From a virus, in the IMG/VR virus record IMGVR_UViG_3300020141_000372, positions 1-42,186 of that record: a stretch of 42,186 nucleotides of DNA, one strand, 5' to 3'. Position numbers and translations under genes: made by a program. Under the pieces are notes generated by a model, which searched no databases, had not been told where the DNA came from, and was given only the letters and a program-made list of their open reading frames with translations. Positions 34,135-41,719 of this stretch are shown here, one piece after another (positions within the stretch are counted from its first letter, which is position 1; each line of letters begins with the position of its first letter).

Positions 34135-34717
34135 TACATTCCCATTTTCTATAAGTGTTGATAAGTTTAAGCAAATAAGCGATGGCATATGGGTGTATAA
34201 AAAATTTATTCCTGAGCAAGAGTGCAATTTAATTATTGAATCAGCCAGCAAAATTCCAGAACACATGTGGTTTGAAAGAGATTGGTATAAGTCTACAAAA
34301 AAACAAATAAATCAACTACTACCAATACATAAAAAAATAAATTCTATTTTAAAAAAAGATTTTTATCTTGGAGAAAACCTTAGCCTTGTAAAATTTATAA
34401 AAGGTCAGACATGGAATTTGCATAAAGACAATCACGATTCTTTGCACATACTCGAATCAAATTCAAATATAAAAGAAGGAGAGACGGTCTACCCAGCAGA
34501 GTACACTACGCATGGAGTGATATTTTATTTTAATGAATACGATGGTGCCGAAATATCATATCCAGAGCTTGGAATAAAGTATAAGCCAGAAAAGGGAGAC
34601 ATGTTGGTTCATAGATCAGACATAGCTCATGAGGTATTGGCTCTAGAAAGCGATATAAGATACACGCATTCTAATAAAATTTTTGTATATCTAAATGTAC
34701 CACTCGGTGTCATATGA
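34124..34717 (+). CDS. Second 2-oxoglutarate/Fe(II)-type dioxygenase (197 aa)
   Basis: A compact dioxygenase inserted between the terminase genes. The iron ligands are His100-x-Asp102 (LHKDNHD) and His169 (SDIAHEV), and a basic 2-oxoglutarate anchor would be Arg179 or Lys185. GAEISYPELG and KPEKGDMLVHRS are typical core strands. It is not a simple duplicate of the one at 29552: it is smaller and diverges strongly. Its target is unknown; protein or glycan hydroxylation is possible. It overlaps the small terminase by 11 nt and the large terminase by ATGA. Confidence 0.78.
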   Translation: MLSSTFPFSISVDKFKQISDGIWVYKKFIPEQECNLIIESASKIPEHMWFERDWYKSTKKQINQLLPIHKKINSILKKDFYLGENLSLVKFIKGQTWNLHKDNHDSLHILESNSNIKEGETVYPAEYTTHGVIFYFNEYDGAEISYPELGIKYKPEKGDMLVHRSDIAHEVLALESDIRYTHSNKIFVYLNVPLGVI

Positions 34718-36516
34718 GTTTTGATTTCTCAGATTTAATAGATATTCTAGATGGCGAAGAGTTTGAAGAAAAGCCAGTAGACTTAAGGACATTTGTAAAC
34801 GACCCAAACTACTTGGGTCTCCCACCACTTTCAGAATATCAATATACTTTGATTGAAAAAAGCTCACAAATTTATAAAGAATCTACACTTAAAAAATTAT
34901 TTGGAGATGAAGAAGGCGAGATCAGATTTAAACAAACTGCTAATGAGGTGGTTGCACAACTAGGAAAAGGTTCTGGAAAAGATTACTGCTCAACAATTGC
35001 AGTTGCGTACATAGTTTATTTGCTATTGTGCCTAAAAGACCCAGCAACGTATTATGGAAAACCTCCTGGAGATTCAATTGATATTATCAATATTGCTATT
35101 AACTCTCAGCAAGCAAGCAATGTATTTTTTAAAGGCTTTAGAAGCCGTATAGACAAGTCGCCATGGTTTGTTGGGAAGTACTATTCAAAGGCATCTGAAA
35201 TACAATTTAACAAAGCAATAACGGTTCACTCTGGACACTCTGAAAGAGAAGCGTGGGAAGGATACAACGTTATCGTTGTTATTCTTGATGAGATTTCTGG
35301 TTTTGCAATTGAAAATACAACTGGCCACGATCAAGCAAAAACTGGTAGTGCGGTGTATGATATGTACAGGGCATCAGTTGATTCAAGATTTCCAGATTTT
35401 GGTAAAGTCATTTTGCTATCATTCCCAAGATTTAAGAATGATTATATACAGCAAAGATACGATGCTGTAATTGGTGAAAAAGAAACTGTAGTTAGGAGTC
35501 ATAAATTTAAGATGTATGAGGAGATTCCTGATGGCACAGAAGGAAATGAATTTGACATACAGTGGGAAGAAGACCATATCATATCTTACAAGATACCTAA
35601 AGTATATGCTATTAAGCGCCCAACTTGGGAGATCAACCCAGTTAGAAAAATTGATGACTTTAAAACAGCCTTCTATACAAATCCAACAGATGCTTTATCA
35701 AGATTTGCTTGCATGCCACCTGACGCAGTGGATGCATTTTTTAAATCAAGAGAAAAAGTAGAAAAAGCTTTTAGCGTAGGGCAGATAGCAGTCGATACAT
35801 TTGGAAGACTGGAAGAGTGGTTTCTCCCAGACCCAGACAAAAAATATTATATCCACGTAGACTTGGCGCAGAAGCATGACCATTGTGCCGTTACTATGGC
35901 ACACGTTAATAGGTGGGTCAATGTTAAAGTAACAGACACATATTCACAGCCTGCTCCAATTGTAGAGATTGACGCTGTTAGATACTGGACCCCAACCCCA
36001 GATAAATCTGTAGACTTTACTGAAGTAAAAGACTATATTCTGTCTCTTAAAACAAGGGGATTCAATATAGCAGTATGTACCTTTGACAGATGGAACTCTC
36101 ATGATATGATGCAACAACTAAAACAATATGGCATCAATACAGAGATTCTGTCTGTCGCTAAAAAACATTATGATGATATGGCCATGATCGTTGCGGAAGA
36201 AAGATTGATTGGTCCACACATACCTTTGCTTATTGACGAACTCTGCCAACTTAGAATTATGAGAGACAAGGTTGACCACCCAAGAAAAGGCTCTAAGGAC
36301 TTGGCAGATGCTACATGTGGCGCTATATTTAATTCAATAAGTAGAACAAAGTTTGATAACAACCAAGAGATAAATATACATACATATGAATCAATGAGTT
36401 ACGACAATGATTTTGGATCAAAAGATGATCCTGAAACAACAAGTTATAATATGATTAGGGCGCCAAGAATGCCTGAAGACTTAAGAGAAGCAATGGACAG
36501 GATGCAAATAATATGA
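34714..36516 (+). CDS. terL: Terminase large subunit
   Basis: The 600-residue DNA packaging motor. The ATPase domain has Walker A GKGSGKD at residues 84-90 and Walker B VIVVILDEIS with Asp192-Glu193. The RNase H-like nuclease follows: YIHVDLAQKHDHCAV near 377-391, FDRWNSHDMMQQL near 459, and an acidic residue in KGSKDLADATCGA near 535-547. Length and order are normal. It cuts concatemeric DNA and translocates it into the capsid. No portal or capsid gene follows, so the virion genes other than tail must lie outside the window. Confidence 0.93.
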   Translation: MSFDFSDLIDILDGEEFEEKPVDLRTFVNDPNYLGLPPLSEYQYTLIEKSSQIYKESTLKKLFGDEEGEIRFKQTANEVVAQLGKGSGKDYCSTIAVAYIVYLLLCLKDPATYYGKPPGDSIDIINIAINSQQASNVFFKGFRSRIDKSPWFVGKYYSKASEIQFNKAITVHSGHSEREAWEGYNVIVVILDEISGFAIENTTGHDQAKTGSAVYDMYRASVDSRFPDFGKVILLSFPRFKNDYIQQRYDAVIGEKETVVRSHKFKMYEEIPDGTEGNEFDIQWEEDHIISYKIPKVYAIKRPTWEINPVRKIDDFKTAFYTNPTDALSRFACMPPDAVDAFFKSREKVEKAFSVGQIAVDTFGRLEEWFLPDPDKKYYIHVDLAQKHDHCAVTMAHVNRWVNVKVTDTYSQPAPIVEIDAVRYWTPTPDKSVDFTEVKDYILSLKTRGFNIAVCTFDRWNSHDMMQQLKQYGINTEILSVAKKHYDDMAMIVAEERLIGPHIPLLIDELCQLRIMRDKVDHPRKGSKDLADATCGAIFNSISRTKFDNNQEINIHTYESMSYDNDFGSKDDPETTSYNMIRAPRMPEDLREAMDRMQII

Positions 36517-36746
36517 GCGAATACCAAGAAAAAGCAAAAGAATGCAAGTGCTGCAGCAAGCATGTTCCGCTACCAACCGTACTTAGGGAGTATAATGGAA
36601 CTATAGTCTGCCCGACAACATTTTCAAATATTGTTGAGTATAAAAGGCTTTGGGAGTCTTTTGGGTCAAGACCAATGGGATCAATTAGAAAACATTTTTC
36701 TGAGTACGTGCAGCAAATAGTCGAACAATCTATTGACAAAAATTAA
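36513..36746 (+). CDS. Small Cys-rich protein after terL (77 aa)
   Basis: ATGA overlap with terL. The N-terminal part has CKCCSKHVPLPTVLREYNG followed by VCPTTF, which makes a plausible zinc site (Cys11, Cys13/14, Cys33). The rest is helical and basic. I do not recognise the family. The tRNA promoter lies inside its last codons. Confidence 0.65.
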   Translation: MSEYQEKAKECKCCSKHVPLPTVLREYNGTIVCPTTFSNIVEYKRLWESFGSRPMGSIRKHFSEYVQQIVEQSIDKN

Positions 36747-36762
36747 GTATATTAGGTATACT
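36733..36762 (+). promoter_or_regulatory. Strong promoter of the tRNA-katG operon
   Basis: TTGACA (36733-36738), 18 bp, TATACT (36757-36762). The predicted start near 36769 is 3 nt before the first tRNA. An inverted repeat AGTATA...TATACT (36746-36751 and 36757-36762) covers the -10 and may be an operator. This is the best promoter in the right half of the window. It should drive two tRNAs and probably katG. Confidence 0.75.
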
Positions 36763-36771
36763 TTCAGCTAG

Positions 36772-36845
36772 GCGCCAGTAGCTTAGTTGGTTAAAGCCCC
36801 GAACTCATAATTCGGTAATCGTAGGTTCGAGTCCTACCTGCCGCA
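36772..36845 (+). tRNA. tRNA with CAT anticodon (Met or Ile)
   Basis: Cloverleaf by hand: acceptor GCGCCAG/CTGCCGC with one C-C mismatch at the fourth pair; D stem GCTT/AAGC; anticodon stem CCGAA/TTCGG with loop CTCATAA (anticodon CAT at 36806-36808); T stem GTAGG/CCTAC; discriminator A. G1-C72 and a normal D stem rule against an initiator. It is elongator Met or, if the host's lysidine synthetase acts, Ile reading ATA. ATA is common in this phage, so Ile is attractive, but sequence alone does not decide. CCA is not encoded. Confidence 0.9.
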
Positions 36846-36846
36846 C

Positions 36847-36918
36847 ACCTTTGTAGCTCAGCGGAAGAGCAACAGACTTCTAATCTGTAGGTCGCTGGTT
36901 CGATCCCAGCCAGGGGTA
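36847..36918 (+). tRNA. tRNA-Arg (TCT)
   Basis: Acceptor ACCTTTG/CAGGGGT (two G-T pairs), D stem GCTC/GAGC, anticodon stem ACAGA/TCTGT with loop CTTCTAA (anticodon TCT at 36879-36881), T stem GCTGG/CCAGC, discriminator A. It lies one base after the first tRNA. It reads AGA, the most frequent Arg codon in the tail genes. CCA is not encoded. Confidence 0.92.
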
Positions 36919-36933
36919 CGATACGTAGTATCG
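36919..36933 (+). other. Hairpin between tRNA-Arg and katG
   Basis: CGATAC (36919-36924), GTA loop, GTATCG (36928-36933) is a perfect 6-bp stem directly after the tRNA. It has no T run, so it is not a strong terminator. It may mark the tRNA processing boundary or stabilise the katG message. Confidence 0.55.
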
Positions 36934-36952
36934 CTTATATAAGGAGAAAAAA

Positions 36953-39007
36953 ATGACAGAAGCAAAGTGTCCAGTAACTGGGCATTCATCAAATATAAAT
37001 GCAACAAAAAATGCAGACTGGTGGCCTAATAGGCTCGACCTATCACCGCTAAGAAAGCATTCAGAAAAATCGAATCCAATGGGAGAAGATTTTGATTACG
37101 CAAAAGAGTTTGAGAGTCTAGATCTTGATGCTCTTAAAAATGATATTAATGTCTTGCTAACAACTTCGCAAGACTGGTGGCCCGCAGATTACGGAAATTA
37201 CGGTCCGTTCTTTATTCGTATGGCGTGGCACTCTGCTGGAACGTACAGAACAACTGATGGACGTGGTGGTTCTGGGGAAGGCTTACATAGATTTGCTCCG
37301 CAAAACTCATGGCCAGATAATGGAAACCTTGATAAGGCTCGTAGACTTCTTTGGCCAATCAAGAAGAAGTACGGCAAGAAAATTTCATGGGCAGACCTAA
37401 TGATTCTTGCAGGTAATGTTGCGCTTGAAAATATGGGATTCAAGACATTTGGTTTTGCTGGTGGTCGTGCAGATGTTTGGGAATCAGATGATACATACTG
37501 GGGTGTAGAAAAAGAATGGCTTGCAGACAATCGCTATAGCGGAGATCGTGAGCTGGAAAATCCTCTTGCTGCAGTTCAAATGGGTTTGATCTATGTAAAC
37601 CCCGAAGGACCTAACGGCAACCCAGACCCATTGCTTTCTGCAAGAGACATTCGTGAGACATTCGCAAGAATGGCAATGAACGACGAAGAAACTGTTGCAC
37701 TCATTGCTGGTGGACATGCTTTTGGTAAGGCACACGGAGCAGGAGATCCATCACACGTGGGCCCAGCACCAGAGGCTGCACCTGTTGAAGATTTAGGTCT
37801 TGGTTGGAAGAGTTCATTTGGTAAAGGTAACGCAGAAGACACAATAACAAGTGGTATCGAAGGTGCTTGGACTGCTACTCCAACTAAGTGGGATAACTCA
37901 TACCTTAAGTTATTATTTAATTATGACTGGAAGCAAACAAAGTCACCAGCGGGGGCAACTCAATGGATACCAACAGATGACTCTGCCGCTAATTTAGTGC
38001 CAGACGCACATATCGATGGTAAATTTCATGCTCCAGTTATGACAACGGCAGACCTTGCATTAAGGTTTGATCCAGAATATGAAAAGATTTCACGTAGATT
38101 CCTTGAAGATTTTGACTACTTCTCAGATCAATTTGCTCGTGCATGGTTTAAGCTTACACATAGAGATATGGGACCAATTTCAAGATATCTTGGTAAAGAA
38201 GTTCCACAAGAAGAGTTTATTTGGCAGGACAGAGTAAGTAATCCCACTAGAGATAATATAACAGAAGAAGACGTAAATGCAATTAAGGAAATAATTCTTT
38301 CTTCTAATTTATCTCCATCTGATCTGGTAAAAACTGCCTGGGCATCTGCATCTACATTCCGAAAAACAGATAAGCGTGGTGGAGCTAACGGTGCACGTAT
38401 AGTTTTATCCCCACAAAAACTATGGTCTGGCTTTGATCAAAATGCCATTGCTAAAGTGATTGCTGTTTTAAATCCTATTAAAGAAAAGTTTAATGTATCT
38501 CTCGCAGACCTAATTGTTTTAGGTGGATTAATTGGAATACAACAAGCCGCAGCTAATAGAAACGTCAACGTTGATCCTATTATGAAGTTTGGTAGAGGAG
38601 ATGCAACTCAAGAGCAAACGGATGTTAAATCTTTTGCAGTCCTTGAACCAAAGTTTGATGCATTTAGAAACTACACTGACCCAGAAATAACTGCACCAGA
38701 AGAAGTTTTATTGGTAGAAAAAGCTAATCTTTTAGGATTGAATCCAGTAGAAATGGTAGTTTTGCTTTCTGGAATGAGAATGTTGAATAACAATATGCTA
38801 GATAATGGTTATCTAATTCAGATTCTTTCTTATGTAAATGTTGACGAAGCGGCAGGAATGCCTACCGTGGACCTAATTATTGCATCAAACTCAGAGCTTA
38901 GAGCAATTGCTGAAGCATATGCCTCAGATGATTTTAGAGAAAAGTTTGTCAATGATTTTGTTTTAGCATGGACAAAAGTAATGAACGCTGATTTGTTTAT
39001 TAAATAA
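36953..39007 (+). CDS. katG: Catalase-peroxidase KatG
   Basis: A haem enzyme that removes hydrogen peroxide, acting in the cytoplasm of the infected cell. All known functional residues are seen: distal Arg89-Trp92-His93 (RMAWH), the cross-linked triad Trp92-Tyr214-Met240 required for catalase activity, proximal His255, Trp306 and Asp367, Arg404 and Ser300 of the access channel. The spacing matches mycobacterial KatG almost exactly. The N-terminal haem domain is complete. The C-terminal domain is degenerate, about 40 residues shorter, as total length (684) shows against about 720-740. AAGGAG plus a short A run precedes ATG. It lies between tRNA genes, unlike any phage core gene. A pseudogene is unlikely because no frame or motif is broken. 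Confidence 0.97.
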   Translation: MTEAKCPVTGHSSNINATKNADWWPNRLDLSPLRKHSEKSNPMGEDFDYAKEFESLDLDALKNDINVLLTTSQDWWPADYGNYGPFFIRMAWHSAGTYRTTDGRGGSGEGLHRFAPQNSWPDNGNLDKARRLLWPIKKKYGKKISWADLMILAGNVALENMGFKTFGFAGGRADVWESDDTYWGVEKEWLADNRYSGDRELENPLAAVQMGLIYVNPEGPNGNPDPLLSARDIRETFARMAMNDEETVALIAGGHAFGKAHGAGDPSHVGPAPEAAPVEDLGLGWKSSFGKGNAEDTITSGIEGAWTATPTKWDNSYLKLLFNYDWKQTKSPAGATQWIPTDDSAANLVPDAHIDGKFHAPVMTTADLALRFDPEYEKISRRFLEDFDYFSDQFARAWFKLTHRDMGPISRYLGKEVPQEEFIWQDRVSNPTRDNITEEDVNAIKEIILSSNLSPSDLVKTAWASASTFRKTDKRGGANGARIVLSPQKLWSGFDQNAIAKVIAVLNPIKEKFNVSLADLIVLGGLIGIQQAAANRNVNVDPIMKFGRGDATQEQTDVKSFAVLEPKFDAFRNYTDPEITAPEEVLLVEKANLLGLNPVEMVVLLSGMRMLNNNMLDNGYLIQILSYVNVDEAAGMPTVDLIIASNSELRAIAEAYASDDFREKFVNDFVLAWTKVMNADLFIK

Positions 39008-39020
39008 ACAAAATAAATGT

Positions 39021-39043
39021 CCTGGGTAAGACTAAAACTGCCC
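39021..39043 (+). repeat. Short repeat copy 1, after katG
   Basis: CCTGGGTA, then 9 bases ending AAAA, then CTGCC and C. A near copy (same CCTGGGTA and CTGCC ends, 10-base centre) follows hsp20 at 42145-42167. TGGG and CCCA within copy 1 could form a small stem. Its role is unknown. Confidence 0.6.
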
Positions 39044-39046
39044 AAT

Positions 39047-39119
39047 GTTCCTATAGCTCAGTTGGTAGAGCAGCAGACTTTTAATCTGCGGGTCGATGGT
39101 TCGAGCCCATCTGGGGATA
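39047..39119 (+). tRNA. tRNA-Lys (TTT)
   Basis: Acceptor GTTCCTA/TGGGGAT (with G-T pairs), D stem GCTC/GAGC, anticodon stem GCAGA/TCTGC with loop CTTTTAA (anticodon TTT at 39080-39082), T stem GATGG/CCATC, discriminator A. It reads AAA/AAG. It starts four bases after repeat copy 1. CCA is not encoded. Confidence 0.93.
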
Positions 39120-39129
39120 CAATAAATAG

Positions 39130-39135
39130 TATAAT
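39130..39135 (+). promoter_or_regulatory. -10 element before the SGNH-like gene, leaderless geometry
   Basis: TATAAT is followed after six bases by ATG 39142. GGAG at 39136-39139 would suit the second ATG (39145) as ribosome site if transcription comes from upstream. So both leaderless and read-through starts are possible here. No clear -35. Confidence 0.45.
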
Positions 39136-39141
39136 GGAGAT

Positions 39142-39888
39142 ATGATGAGAAATATATTAATAGTTGGAGACTCACACACAGCAAAACTAGGTAACTGTGT
39201 GCCAGATGTTTTTCTTAGGGAAAACGTTGCATTGGAGTTTAAAGACTCCGATCAGAATTACGTAACTAGATACATAGAAAACGGTAACGAAGTTTGGCTC
39301 AGAGACTCATTAAGAATGTATGAAGACTCAGATATAAAAATATGGATGTCCTCACACCCAGGACGATCTGCCCTTAATTATGATTTTGAAAACTTTGCAA
39401 GCGGAACACAGAAATATATTCTTGATAATTGGAATCAGGATGGAAATATTGTTATACCTTGGCTTGGATACATAGACATTAGAAATTGGCTACCACAAAC
39501 ACATCTAAATAACTATAAATCTGCTGCAGATGTAGTATCTCAATACATGGATAATGTTTTAAATAAGTTTGATAAATGCCGTATAGTATTTATGGAGCCA
39601 CTACCACAGTTCATATGTATTATAACTAATGGGTGGAGAATAAATTCAAGTGACCCAGACATTGAGTTTGAGCGGAGATATGAGCAGCACCTAGTGTTTG
39701 TAGAGGAGCTTAGAAAACAATGCTTAGAAAGAGGGCTGGAGGCCCCTATAAGGGTAGACGAGATATTAGGCACAGACATGATTGAGCCATACATGCAGCC
39801 TAAAAAACCTTTAAAGATTTTATTAAATGACCATATGACTCAAAAGTACTATGAAAAGATAGTCAAGCATATAGCAAAGACTATATAG
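39142..39888 (+). CDS. SGNH/GDSL hydrolase-like protein (248 aa)
   Basis: The protein starts with a beta strand and the block I motif ILIVGDSHT at residues 5-13, and near its end has NDHMT followed by a helix, which resembles the DxxH block V. Blocks II and III are not convincing. SGNH enzymes are esterases that act on acyl or acetyl groups, often on polysaccharides. The catalytic His and Asp are thus uncertain and an inactive or divergent member is possible. The length is normal. It may act on the host surface or on phage glycan, by context of the accessory island only. It starts with two ATGs in tandem. Confidence 0.55.
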   Translation: MMRNILIVGDSHTAKLGNCVPDVFLRENVALEFKDSDQNYVTRYIENGNEVWLRDSLRMYEDSDIKIWMSSHPGRSALNYDFENFASGTQKYILDNWNQDGNIVIPWLGYIDIRNWLPQTHLNNYKSAADVVSQYMDNVLNKFDKCRIVFMEPLPQFICIITNGWRINSSDPDIEFERRYEQHLVFVEELRKQCLERGLEAPIRVDEILGTDMIEPYMQPKKPLKILLNDHMTQKYYEKIVKHIAKTI

Positions 39889-39901
39889 TAATTAATAGAA
39901 A

Positions 39902-39910
39902 TGGTATACT
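39902..39910 (+). promoter_or_regulatory. Extended -10 promoter, near-leaderless start at 39918
   Basis: TGGTATACT has an extended -10 with hexamer 39905-39910. ATG 39918 is seven bases later, so the predicted start is at or one base before it. No Shine-Dalgarno sequence with good spacing is present. No -35 was recognised. Confidence 0.55.
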
Positions 39911-39917
39911 GGGATTT

Positions 39918-40601
39918 ATGGAAAATTTAAAGAAAACCGTAGTAGTGACTGGAGCCTCCTTTGGCATAGGCAAGGCAACAGCAAAGCTGCTTGCAGAAAA
40001 TAATTTTCATGTTATAGCAATTGCAAGAAGTATAGATGAGCTTAAGTCTATAGAATCAGATGATATAGAAGTTTATCAAATGGATATCACAAATAATATA
40101 GAGGTAGCAAAGTTTAGCAAATATATCTATGATAAAAAAATAGATGCATTAGTTAATAACGCAGGCGGTGGATTTAACCTACCTAACAACATATTAAATG
40201 ATGATGTTGACAACTGGAAAAAAGCTTATGATTTAAATGTTGTTGGCGCAATGAATATGACAAAAACTGTAGCGCCATCAATGATAAAAAATGGTGGAGG
40301 CAATGTTGTATTAATTACATCAATGGCAGGCCACTTTGTTTATCGTGGAGGAAGCAGCTACACAGTTGCAAAGCATGCAGAAGTAGCGCTTGCAGAGATA
40401 TTGAGATTTGAATTGTTTGACAAGAATATTAGAGTAACAGAGATAGCACCAGGCAATGTAAATAGCCGTGGTGATCGTGATAGGAATAATTGTTTAAACC
40501 CAGAAGATGTAGCAGATGCAATTAGATGGGCTTTAATGGTACCAGAGCATGTAAATATAGAAACACTATCAATTTTACATGTAAATAATCTAAGTAGATA
40601 A
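39918..40601 (+). CDS. Short-chain dehydrogenase/reductase
   Basis: A Rossmann oxidoreductase of the classical SDR type. The cofactor motif TGASFGIG is at residues 11-18, NNAG at 80-83, catalytic Ser135 (VLITS) and Tyr148-x3-Lys152 (YTVAK). Arg37 (AIARS) points to NADP(H) preference, by the usual rule. All catalytic residues are intact, so it should be active on some alcohol or carbonyl. The substrate is unknown. Its length of 227 is a little short for the family. It follows the SGNH-like gene and precedes the lysin, each with separate start signals. Confidence 0.88.
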   Translation: MENLKKTVVVTGASFGIGKATAKLLAENNFHVIAIARSIDELKSIESDDIEVYQMDITNNIEVAKFSKYIYDKKIDALVNNAGGGFNLPNNILNDDVDNWKKAYDLNVVGAMNMTKTVAPSMIKNGGGNVVLITSMAGHFVYRGGSSYTVAKHAEVALAEILRFELFDKNIRVTEIAPGNVNSRGDRDRNNCLNPEDVADAIRWALMVPEHVNIETLSILHVNNLSR

Positions 40602-40614
40602 TAGGAGAAATAAA

Positions 40615-41226
40615 ATGGCAGCAAAAGGAAGTTTAGAGGCAATCATCGAAGTTGCAAAAAAAGAAATTGGAACAATTGAAGGTCCAAAAGACAATGAAAC
40701 AAAGTATGGTGCATGGATGAAGGTTAACTTCCAGCCATGGTGCCAATCGTTCGTTTCTTGGTGTGCTTTCACAGCTGGTGTAGCAAAGTTTCCAAAGTCA
40801 GCATCAACAGTAGCAGCTTCGGATCAGTTTAAGAAAGAAGGACGTTGGTCAGATGCACGTAATGATGACCCACAGGCTGGCGACTGGATCTATTTTGATT
40901 TCCCAGATGATGGCGTAAATCGCATTTCACATGTTGGTCTATGCATTAAAAATAATGGAGATGGAACAATTCAGGTTATTGAAGGAAATACTTCTGGAAC
41001 AGCAAAAGGAGATCAGCGCAATGGCGGAATGTGTGTTGAAAAAACTCGTGCGTATGTGAAGGACAACAAGAAGAAACTACTTAATGCAGTTGTTGGTTGG
41101 GGTAGACCAGTGTATGCTGGAGAAGAGAATGCACCTCTTTTAAATAAGTTGGCACCCGCACCAGTAAAGAAAGCAGCACCAGCTAATCCAGTTGCAAAAA
41201 AAGTAGCACCAAAGAAGATTAAGTAA
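40615..41226 (+). CDS. CHAP-domain endolysin
   Basis: A cell-wall hydrolase with a CHAP (cysteine, histidine-dependent amidohydrolase/peptidase) domain of about 165 residues. The active residues are Cys43 (PWCQSFVSWC), His106 (ISHVGLC) and Glu123/Asn125 (VIEGN). A Lys/Pro/Ala-rich tail (about residues 170-203) has repeated APVKKAAP-type units and probably binds wall polymer or membrane. There is no signal peptide, so export needs a holin, which is not identified here. A strong AGGAG site precedes the start. Its TAA overlaps the nuclease ATG. Confidence 0.85.
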   Translation: MAAKGSLEAIIEVAKKEIGTIEGPKDNETKYGAWMKVNFQPWCQSFVSWCAFTAGVAKFPKSASTVAASDQFKKEGRWSDARNDDPQAGDWIYFDFPDDGVNRISHVGLCIKNNGDGTIQVIEGNTSGTAKGDQRNGGMCVEKTRAYVKDNKKKLLNAVVGWGRPVYAGEENAPLLNKLAPAPVKKAAPANPVAKKVAPKKIK

Positions 41227-41633
41227 TGTACGAATACTATGTTAGAAAAGTAGAGGCCGTAGTTGATGGGGACACAATTGATGTCCTCATCGACCTTGGT
41301 TTTGATATATTATTTGCATCAAGAGTAAGGCTTGCTGGCATAGACACACCAGAGTCTAGAACAAAAGACCTAGCAGAAAAGAAGTTGGGTCTTGAAGCAA
41401 AAGAATACCTTAAGTATAAATTAAAAGATGCTAAAAGTATTAAGATTAAAACAGAAAAGATGGACTCTTCAGAAAAGTACGGAAGAATTTTGGGGTGGCT
41501 ATTTGTTGATGACCAGACAGTATCAATAAACGAACAAATGATTGCAGACGGACATGCATGGGGATACCTAGGAGATACTAAAGTAAAGGACTTTGAAGCA
41601 CTTGCCAAAGCAAGATCAAAGTCTAAAAAATAA
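41226..41633 (+). CDS. Staphylococcal nuclease-like endonuclease
   Basis: A 135-residue thermonuclease-type enzyme that cuts DNA and RNA with calcium. The active-site residues are intact and fall at the same numbers as in mature nuclease A: Arg35 (VRLAGID), Asp40, Thr41, Glu43 and Arg87 (KYGRILG), with the DGDT calcium loop at 14-17. It lacks a signal peptide, so it would act inside the host or leave on lysis. It is translated from the endolysin stop (taATG), which links it to lysis in time. Digestion of host DNA or of released DNA are possible roles. Confidence 0.9.
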   Translation: MYEYYVRKVEAVVDGDTIDVLIDLGFDILFASRVRLAGIDTPESRTKDLAEKKLGLEAKEYLKYKLKDAKSIKIKTEKMDSSEKYGRILGWLFVDDQTVSINEQMIADGHAWGYLGDTKVKDFEALAKARSKSKK

Positions 41634-41634
41634 C

Positions 41635-41664
41635 TTGCAATCTTGGTTGTCTAAATGATATAAT
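41635..41664 (+). promoter_or_regulatory. Extended -10 promoter of the hsp20 gene
   Basis: TTGCAA (41635-41640), 18 bp, TATAAT (41659-41664) with TGA before it, making TGATATAAT. The expected start near 41671 gives a leader of about 49 nt with AAAAGGAG before ATG 41720. The hairpin that follows overlaps the start. Confidence 0.72.
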
Positions 41665-41667
41665 TGA

Positions 41668-41694
41668 TTAGTACCTGCCTATAGGGGGTACTAA
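41668..41694 (+). promoter_or_regulatory. Leader hairpin or operator of hsp20
   Basis: TTAGTACC (41668-41675) and GGTACTAA (41687-41694) are perfect 8-bp inverted repeats, and CCTATAGG inside the loop is itself palindromic. It overlaps the predicted transcription start. It may be an operator or a 5' RNA structure, with possible thermal or repressor control of hsp20. It lacks a T run. Confidence 0.6.
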
Positions 41695-41719
41695 TTTAAC
41701 TCGCTTAAAAGGAGCAAAA

